Shown here: positions 41,649-46,120 of the stretch, one piece after another
Layout: each line of letters opens with the position of its first letter
How positions within the stretch are numbered: the first letter of the stretch is position 1
Source: JAZGDL01 sp036477795
GTDB taxonomy: Bacteria; Planctomycetota; Phycisphaerae; UBA1845
DNA length: 46,120 nucleotides
Direction: 5' to 3'
Assembly (NCBI GenBank): GCA_036477795.1
Contig: JAZGDL010000191.1
Coordinates: forward strand, 1 to 46,120
Notes under the pieces: generated by a model
Database searches by the model: none
Told to the model about the DNA's origin: nothing
What the model saw: only the letters and a program-made list of their open reading frames with translations
Made by a program: the position numbers and the translations under genes

Positions 41649-42086
41649 ATGGAAATTCTGGATCAGTCCGAAGTGGATGCGCTGCTCGCCGCGGCTGCCG
41701 ATCCCGCACCGTCAACCGCTGTGCCCGGCGCCGCCGGATCGGCGGCTGCCGACAGCTCCCAACGGGAGCAAGAACCCGCCCACGTGCTGCCGCCTGATCT
41801 GAGGCTGACTGCAACGCCATCGCAACGGAATCGCATCGACCCGGTGCAGGTCTCTGTGATCGTCCGGCTGGCGGAGCGTGACATGAGCGTGGATCAAATC
41901 CTCGGTCTCAGCGTGGGCACGATCATCGAATTCGAGAAGCCGGCCGACGAGGAGTTAGACTTGGTAGTTAGCAACGTAACCATCGGAGCCGGCAACGCCG
42001 TCAAGTGCGGGGAAAACTTCGGGCTTCGCGTCATCAAGGTTGAACCCTGGAGCCTGCACATCATCGCCATGGGCCTGTACCGCTGA
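41649..42086 (+). CDS. FliN-like protein with SpoA domain
   Basis: 145 residues from the ATG at 41649 (MEILDQSEVDALLAAA). The N-terminal motif QSEVDALL resembles the conserved start of FliM and FliN-like switch proteins (SQxEIDALL). A Pro/Ala-rich linker (about 20-65) leads to a C-terminal SpoA/FliN domain: VQVSVIVRLAERDMSVDQIL, LSVGTIIEFEKPADEELDLVV and KCGENFGLRVIKV. In flagella FliN forms the C-ring rim. No other flagellar gene is in the window, so the gene is an orphan after fabF. It could work with a flagellar set elsewhere or have another role. Confidence 0.78.
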   Translation: MEILDQSEVDALLAAAADPAPSTAVPGAAGSAAADSSQREQEPAHVLPPDLRLTATPSQRNRIDPVQVSVIVRLAERDMSVDQILGLSVGTIIEFEKPADEELDLVVSNVTIGAGNAVKCGENFGLRVIKVEPWSLHIIAMGLYR

Positions 42087-42253
42087 ATGTGCAGCGTGGG
42101 TCCCCCACCGTTTCCGAGGATGGGGAACGGACCATTCACAAAGCAAACGCTCGAAGTGACTTTGTCGTTTGGCAGACGCCCGGTATGGGTACCGTGGCCG
42201 CTCCTTGACAGTCGCGGTTCGGATCAGGGCTAATCAGTCGGGTAGTAGCGTAG

Positions 42254-42319
42254 GGTCCGCCGTGCGGACCAGCGAACACCAGCACGAGCCTTTTTCGAAG
42301 TGGCCCGCACGGCGGACCC
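42254..42319. repeat. inverted pair of GGTCCGC palindromes
   Basis: GGTCCGCCGTGCGGACC at 42254-42270 and GCCCGCACGGCGGACCC at 42303-42319 face each other, so besides each forming its own hairpin they can pair together into a longer stem. The same palindrome occurs twice at 12371-12433. They lie between the convergent FliN-like and nucleotidyltransferase genes. Upstream, 42087-42250 has nothing recognised. Confidence 0.75.
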
Positions 42320-42326
42320 CTACCGG

Positions 42327-43559
42327 CTAGGAGCACTCTTTTTCTTCGATCATCTCATCGAGGCTGGCCAGGGCGGCCTCGCGGCTGATGATTTTGTTGT
42401 TGAGCTGAGCGCGGTAGAGGGCCTCGAGTATCTCGGTGTAGCGCGGTCCTTGAGCAACGTTACGGGCTAACAGATCGTGGCCGGTTACCAGCGGTGGAGG
42501 GGCCACCTCGTCGGCGGGGATGGCTTGGGTGCGGGCCAGCAATGTCTCATAGGCAGCCAGCGGCGATGATGAGGCCGCCAGGTCGGCACGTAATAGATGA
42601 CACAGTGACTCAAATCGAGCGTCATCCATAAGCAGTTTGAGGTCCGCCAGATCGAGCCGTTGGAACTCGATCACGCGGGGCAGATGGGTCAAGAGCCACG
42701 ACACGGCTTTGCATTCATCGTTCGAGCAGGTGAAGGCCCGGCAGATGGATGCCGCATGTTTCGATTCCCTGGGCCGGAGCAGCACGGCCAATGCCAGGGC
42801 GAAACCGATCCGCGCCGGCAGTTCCGCGAGTCGGTCAGCCACGCTCTTGGCGTCTTGATCTGAAAACTGAACACCGGGAATCAGGTGGTCGGCGAGTCCG
42901 GTTGACCGAATCCACCGCCAACCCGCGGCGCGCGTGGCATCGGTGAGAATCAGCTTGAGCTCCTCCCGCAACCGCTCCTGACTGATCGTTGGCAAGAGAT
43001 GGGCCTGCTTCCGGGCAGCCGCCAAGGTTTGCGGCTCGATCTCAAAGCCCAGCCGGGCGGCAAAGCGTACCGATCGCAGCATGCGGAGATGGTCTTCGGC
43101 GAACCGGCGGTACGGATCACCGATGGCACGAATCAACCGGGCCTCCAGGTCCTGTTGCCCGCCCACGTGGTCGATCACGCGGCCTGCGAGCACATCGAAG
43201 AACATCCCGTTGATGGTAAAGTCGCGGCGCTTAGCGTCTTCGATCTGGTCACCGAAGGTCACCTCGTCGGGATGCCGGCCGTCGGTGTAGGTCCCATCGG
43301 AACGGAAGGTGGCTACCTCGGTCTGATGCCCCCACATGCGTACCAGCACCACGCCGAACTTGGCCCCCACCTGTTCGGTTCGGCGGAAGAGCTGCACCAC
43401 GCGATGCGGCCGGGCGTCGGTGGCGACGTCGAAATCCTTGGGCGTGGCACCCATCAGCATGTCACGCACGCAGCCGCCGGCAAGCAGAGCGGTGTGGCCG
43501 GCACCGTTCAGTGTCTTAATGATGAACCTGGCAACATCTTCAGCCGAATGCTTCTTCAC
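42327..43559 (-). CDS. CCA tRNA nucleotidyltransferase / poly(A) polymerase family
   Basis: 410 residues from a GTG at 43559; the open frame further upstream overlaps rsmD. It is a class II nucleotidyltransferase: motif A LLAGGCVRDMLMGATPKDFD with the catalytic DxD, then VATFRSDGTY, the motif RRDFTINGMFFD, and RFAEDHLRMLRSVRFAARLG. The C-terminal half is helical and lacks an HD domain. It either adds CCA to tRNA 3' ends or polyadenylates RNA; I favour CCA addition because of the KDFDVATDA context, but sequence alone does not settle it. It follows rsmD by 22 bases, probably in one operon. Confidence 0.88.
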   Translation of the reverse strand: MKKHSAEDVARFIIKTLNGAGHTALLAGGCVRDMLMGATPKDFDVATDARPHRVVQLFRRTEQVGAKFGVVLVRMWGHQTEVATFRSDGTYTDGRHPDEVTFGDQIEDAKRRDFTINGMFFDVLAGRVIDHVGGQQDLEARLIRAIGDPYRRFAEDHLRMLRSVRFAARLGFEIEPQTLAAARKQAHLLPTISQERLREELKLILTDATRAAGWRWIRSTGLADHLIPGVQFSDQDAKSVADRLAELPARIGFALALAVLLRPRESKHAASICRAFTCSNDECKAVSWLLTHLPRVIEFQRLDLADLKLLMDDARFESLCHLLRADLAASSSPLAAYETLLARTQAIPADEVAPPPLVTGHDLLARNVAQGPRYTEILEALYRAQLNNKIISREAALASLDEMIEEKECS

Positions 43560-43581
43560 GGAACCGTTCCGGTGTACTCGG

Positions 43582-44232
43582 TCACGAGACGCTCGGGGCC
43601 TTGGGTTTGTCGGTTGCCCGGTGCGGGTTTTCGTCCGGCGTTCGCTGCTCGATAAACGTAACGGCGGCCCGCCCGTAAACCCGCCGGTTCCAAACGTTCC
43701 AGCAGGCCCGGGGACCCGGCTGGTATGCCACTTGGGTCTCATGGTGCAGCAGGATCACCGTATCCGCGTCGGCCCATAGGGCACGGTACAGATCAGACAG
43801 CAGCAACACGACTTTCCCGGAAGCCGACGTATCCCGGGCATCCACGAAAGGAGGATCGACCACGATCAAGCCGTAGGCCCCGGACGGCCGCGGCGTGGAC
43901 AGCGCCACCGTCCAGGCGTCGGCGTGAATGACCCGGCTACAGCCGCGGGCGTCCAATCGGTCCAGATTGGCCCGCAGCACGCGTAATGGGCTGACCCGGC
44001 GCTCAACGAAGTCACAGGTCTTGGCCCCGCGGGACAGCGCTTCCAGCCCCATGCCGCCGCTGCCCGCAAACAGATCCGCCACCGCAAATGCCGGCAAGGC
44101 CCCCGGCGTGCCCAGACGTGAGCCCAGGATATCATAAACCGCTTCGCGGATGCGATCGGGCATCGGCCGGGTGCGCTCGCTGGCTGGCACCGCCAGTCTA
44201 CGTGAGCGCCACTTGCCGGCGATGATCCTCAT
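43582..44232 (-). CDS. 16S rRNA (guanine966-N2)-methyltransferase RsmD
   Basis: 216 residues from the ATG at 44232, giving the typical start MRIIAGKWRSRRLAVP. SAM motif I is ADLFAGSGGMGLEALSRGA and the catalytic motif IV is VVDPPF. It methylates G966 in 16S rRNA. It is divergent from the YkgJ-like gene, with about 100 bases between, and precedes the nucleotidyltransferase gene on the same strand. Confidence 0.9.
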   Translation of the reverse strand: MRIIAGKWRSRRLAVPASERTRPMPDRIREAVYDILGSRLGTPGALPAFAVADLFAGSGGMGLEALSRGAKTCDFVERRVSPLRVLRANLDRLDARGCSRVIHADAWTVALSTPRPSGAYGLIVVDPPFVDARDTSASGKVVLLLSDLYRALWADADTVILLHHETQVAYQPGPRACWNVWNRRVYGRAAVTFIEQRTPDENPHRATDKPKAPSVS

Positions 44233-44334
44233 GTGCCCGTATTGACGATGAGCGGATGACATCCGTTTGACCCTGGGCTGCGCGTCCACCTATAATCCGC
44301 CATTGTTGACGGCTTGGCAAGAAAGGATACGGCT

Positions 44335-44766
44335 ATGGGATCGGTGCTGTGCGAGCACTGTACGGCTGAATGCTGCCAGTACATTGCGTTGCCCATCGAC
44401 GAACCGGAAAGCAAACGCGACTTCGAGGACATCCGGTGGTATCTGATGCACGAAGGAATTACCGTGTTCGTGGAGGAGGGTGACTGGTATATACAGTTCC
44501 GGGCCCGCTGCCGCAATCTGCAGCCCGGCTTCGGGTGCGGCATTTACGAAACGCGTCCGCGCATCTGCCGCGAATACCAGGCGGGCGATTGTGATTACGC
44601 CGGCGGAGACTATTCATACGATCACCTTTTTACCGAACCCCAGCAGATCGACGCCCATGCCAAAGAGCACTTCACCCCGAAGCACGCCGCCAACGGAAGA
44701 AAAAAAATACGACGCGGGAAACGGAAAGTTGCTCAGCAAAAGCTCGCACAACTCAGCATCCGGTAG
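44335..44766 (+). CDS. YkgJ-family Cys-rich putative metal-binding protein
   Basis: 143 residues from the ATG at 44335, with AAGAAAGGA upstream. The N-terminal cluster C6-x2-C9-x3-C13-C14 (LCEHCTAECCQY) and the later CRNLQPGFGCGIYETRPRICREY match the YkgJ/CxxCxxCC family, thought to coordinate zinc or iron. Basic Lys/Arg/Gln-rich C-terminus. The function is unknown. A 54-bp repeat starts two bases after its stop. Confidence 0.8.
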   Translation: MGSVLCEHCTAECCQYIALPIDEPESKRDFEDIRWYLMHEGITVFVEEGDWYIQFRARCRNLQPGFGCGIYETRPRICREYQAGDCDYAGGDYSYDHLFTEPQQIDAHAKEHFTPKHAANGRKKIRRGKRKVAQQKLAQLSIR

Positions 44767-44768
44767 GA

Positions 44769-44886
44769 GGCTAAATGACCGTACGCAAAGGTGCAACTCC
44801 GATCAGAGCCCCAAGCGCCAGCGACGGGTCTGCGTGCCCCCACAGGCAGGCGAGTTTGGGAAACCCCGCGCTGGCGCTTGGGGCTC
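44769..44886. repeat. 54-bp dispersed repeat copy 2 plus 18-bp inverted repeat
   Basis: 44769-44822 matches 21417-21470 in 48 of 54 positions. Its end GAGCCCCAAGCGCCAGCG (44806-44823) is repeated in perfect reverse complement at 44869-44886, giving a stem with a 45-base loop. It fills the gap between the YkgJ-like and lipoprotein genes. Confidence 0.82.
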
Positions 44887-44899
44887 GGATAAGCACCGC

Positions 44900-45670
44900 A
44901 TGGTCGCGCATGGTGATATACGAGGGTGGTACCGATCAGCCGTGATCCTTCTCGCCCTGTCGGCTCTGGTTCCCGGATGCACCGGCGGCTCGCTGGCCAC
45001 CGATAGTGGGCCGGGCGGTGGATGGTCCACGCTCAAGCAGCAGTATGTGCACGTCGGCGAGAAGGTGAACTTCAGCTTCGCGATGTCCAAGGGCCTGTTC
45101 CGCAAAGAGCCGCGCGATCCGTTCGGGGTGGTCGATTACTGCATTGCAACAGCCGGCGACGAGCGCATCGAAGCGGAGTTGGATCGATCGGGCCGGTTCC
45201 GCTTCACATACAACGTTGTCCGACTCCGCCCCGGCGATGTCGTGAACGTGTCCGCAGCCGCCTATCAGGAAAAGGGCATCCGCGACGTCATGCAGATCGG
45301 CGATGAGTGGGTGCGGGCCGACACACCCTACGATCAGAGCGACTTCGTCATGGCGACAGATTCCATCGAGCTGCTGGTTTACCGGACACTCGTCGAGCTT
45401 TCCGTCCCGGACGCCCAGCGCCGGCTGGACTTGGCCTCCGGTCGACTGGAGCTCCGCAAGCACGACGGTACAACGACAACGATTTACGCCGCCGAAGAGG
45501 GATCGCGCGGGTTCACCATCAGCGAGCCGGATGCCGACGGCCGGTATCTGGTTCGCTACCATCCGACCGCCGACGAGATAAACAAGTTCGACACGACATA
45601 CGTACGCTTCACCGCCTTTGATCATTCGGGGGGGGCGCACGACTTCGACGGCCACTGCCCGACACCCTGA
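44900..45670 (+). CDS. lipoprotein of unknown function
   Basis: 256 residues from the ATG at 44900. N-terminal hydrophobic segment and lipobox ALVPGC, so probably lipid-anchored after processing by Lgt. The mature part is beta-rich with Tyr/Val-alternating strands (FRFTYNVVRLRPGDVVNVSA, RYLVRYHPTADEI), perhaps Ig-like, with a possible interior repeat. I recognise no family. A longer open frame upstream passes through the repeat and is not chosen. It is followed at about 115 bases by hisS. Confidence 0.7.
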   Translation: MVAHGDIRGWYRSAVILLALSALVPGCTGGSLATDSGPGGGWSTLKQQYVHVGEKVNFSFAMSKGLFRKEPRDPFGVVDYCIATAGDERIEAELDRSGRFRFTYNVVRLRPGDVVNVSAAAYQEKGIRDVMQIGDEWVRADTPYDQSDFVMATDSIELLVYRTLVELSVPDAQRRLDLASGRLELRKHDGTTTTIYAAEEGSRGFTISEPDADGRYLVRYHPTADEINKFDTTYVRFTAFDHSGGAHDFDGHCPTP

Positions 45671-45692
45671 GCGTACCGATGAGTGACAAACA

Positions 45693-45765
45693 GAGACGCG
45701 CCCGTAAGGAAGCGGGCATTGTGAACGGGCGAAGAAAAGATCCCGCTCCCTTACGGTCGCGTCTC
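45693..45765. repeat. 24-bp inverted repeat, CCCGCTCCCTTACGG family
   Basis: GAGACGCGCCCGTAAGGAAG (start of the left arm, 45693-45716) and its partner at 45742-45765 match in 22 of 24 positions around a 25-base loop. The right arm also occurs at 38114-38137. It lies between the lipoprotein gene and hisS and may terminate the former. Confidence 0.78.
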
Positions 45766-45785
45766 GGACACGGAGTCTTTAGCGT

Positions 45786-46120
45786 ATGAGATTCAAATGC
45801 CCCCGAGGTACCCGCGACTTCTACCCGCCGCAGATGGCCGTCCGCAATTGGATCGCCGACCAATGGCGGCGCGTGTCCATCCGTAACGGCTTTGAGGAGT
45901 ACGACGGTCCCATCTTTGAATCCCTCGATCTCTATCGCGTCAAGAGCGGCGAGCAGATCGTCAGCGAGCTGTTCCATTTCACCGACCGGGGCCACCGTGA
46001 GTTCGCCATCCGCCCGGAGATGACGCCGACCCTGGCCCGAATGGCCGCCGCCCAAGCCAACTCCCTGCCCCGACCCATCAAATGGTTCTCCATGCCCCGG
46101 CTGTGCCGCGCCGAGCGCCC
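45786..46120 (+). CDS. histidyl-tRNA synthetase, N-terminal part (runs off the window)
   Basis: The first 111 codons are present. MRFKCPRGTRDFYPPQMAVR, the start of class II HisRS, is followed by GFEEYDGPIFESLDLY, ELFHFTDRGHREFAIRPEMT and PTLARM (motif 2 region of HisRS). It attaches histidine to tRNA-His. The remainder of the roughly 430-residue enzyme lies beyond the right edge. Confidence 0.93.
   Translation, partial: MRFKCPRGTRDFYPPQMAVRNWIADQWRRVSIRNGFEEYDGPIFESLDLYRVKSGEQIVSELFHFTDRGHREFAIRPEMTPTLARMAAAQANSLPRPIKWFSMPRLCRAER

Overview
The window is GC-rich, gene-dense chromosomal DNA, most likely from a member of the Planctomycetota, possibly near the Phycisphaerae. This is an inference. 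It rests on a large surface protein with a beta-helix, Asp/Cys-rich calcium-binding-type repeats and an IPTL-CTERM-like tail, on a prepilin-like protein with a large C-terminal domain, and on an unusually rich set of dispersed palindromic repeats between genes. I see no tRNA, rRNA or CRISPR array and no intact transposase.

Layout. 1-4960: a surface beta-helix protein split by one extra G in a G8 run. 5076-8435 (minus): a prepilin-like protein, then a lipoprotein esterase coupled to yidD. 8691-10669: hflK-hflC. 10859-18073: mnmE, lgt, prfB (RF2, with its programmed +1 frameshift), a cyclophilin lipoprotein and a PLP synthase-rhodanese fusion. 18619-34877: an exopolysaccharide or cell-surface glycan cluster. 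It holds an ATP-grasp enzyme, two GT-C-like membrane proteins, two GT4 enzymes, one GT2, a methyltransferase, a DUF4838 protein, an O-antigen-ligase-like protein, a flippase and a B12/radical-SAM enzyme, plus an IS1380-type relic. 35005-36463: a MoaD-MoaE fusion and endonuclease III. 36484-41555: a fatty-acid synthesis operon with a good sigma-70-type promoter (rpmF, a plsX remnant, fabH, fabD, fabG, acpP, fabF). 41649-46120: an orphan FliN-like protein, a CCA/poly(A)-type nucleotidyltransferase, rsmD, a YkgJ-like Cys-rich protein, a lipoprotein and the start of hisS.

How genes work together. The fab genes form a nearly complete type II elongation set (malonyl transfer, initiation, carrier, condensation, ketoreduction), but plsX, which should hand acyl groups to phospholipid synthesis, is reduced to its first codons. 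The minus-strand run from the flippase (32650) to the methyltransferase (24460) is closely packed, with ATGA overlap or short spacing in places, and looks like one glycan operon.

The most striking feature is the repeat landscape. A 121-bp element with terminal inverted repeats occurs three times, about 95 percent identical and all in one orientation. Its CTAG ends supply the TAG stop codons of yidD, hflC, lgt and prfB; between the convergent lgt and prfB one copy supplies both stops. A second, 130-bp terminal-inverted-repeat element supplies the TAG stop of the O-antigen-ligase-like gene. A composite low-complexity repeat (GA-rich octamers plus CAATCNN heptamers) sits at the 5' ends of three genes and is probably translated as an N-terminal extension in two of them. 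At least five further palindrome families occur in gene junctions.
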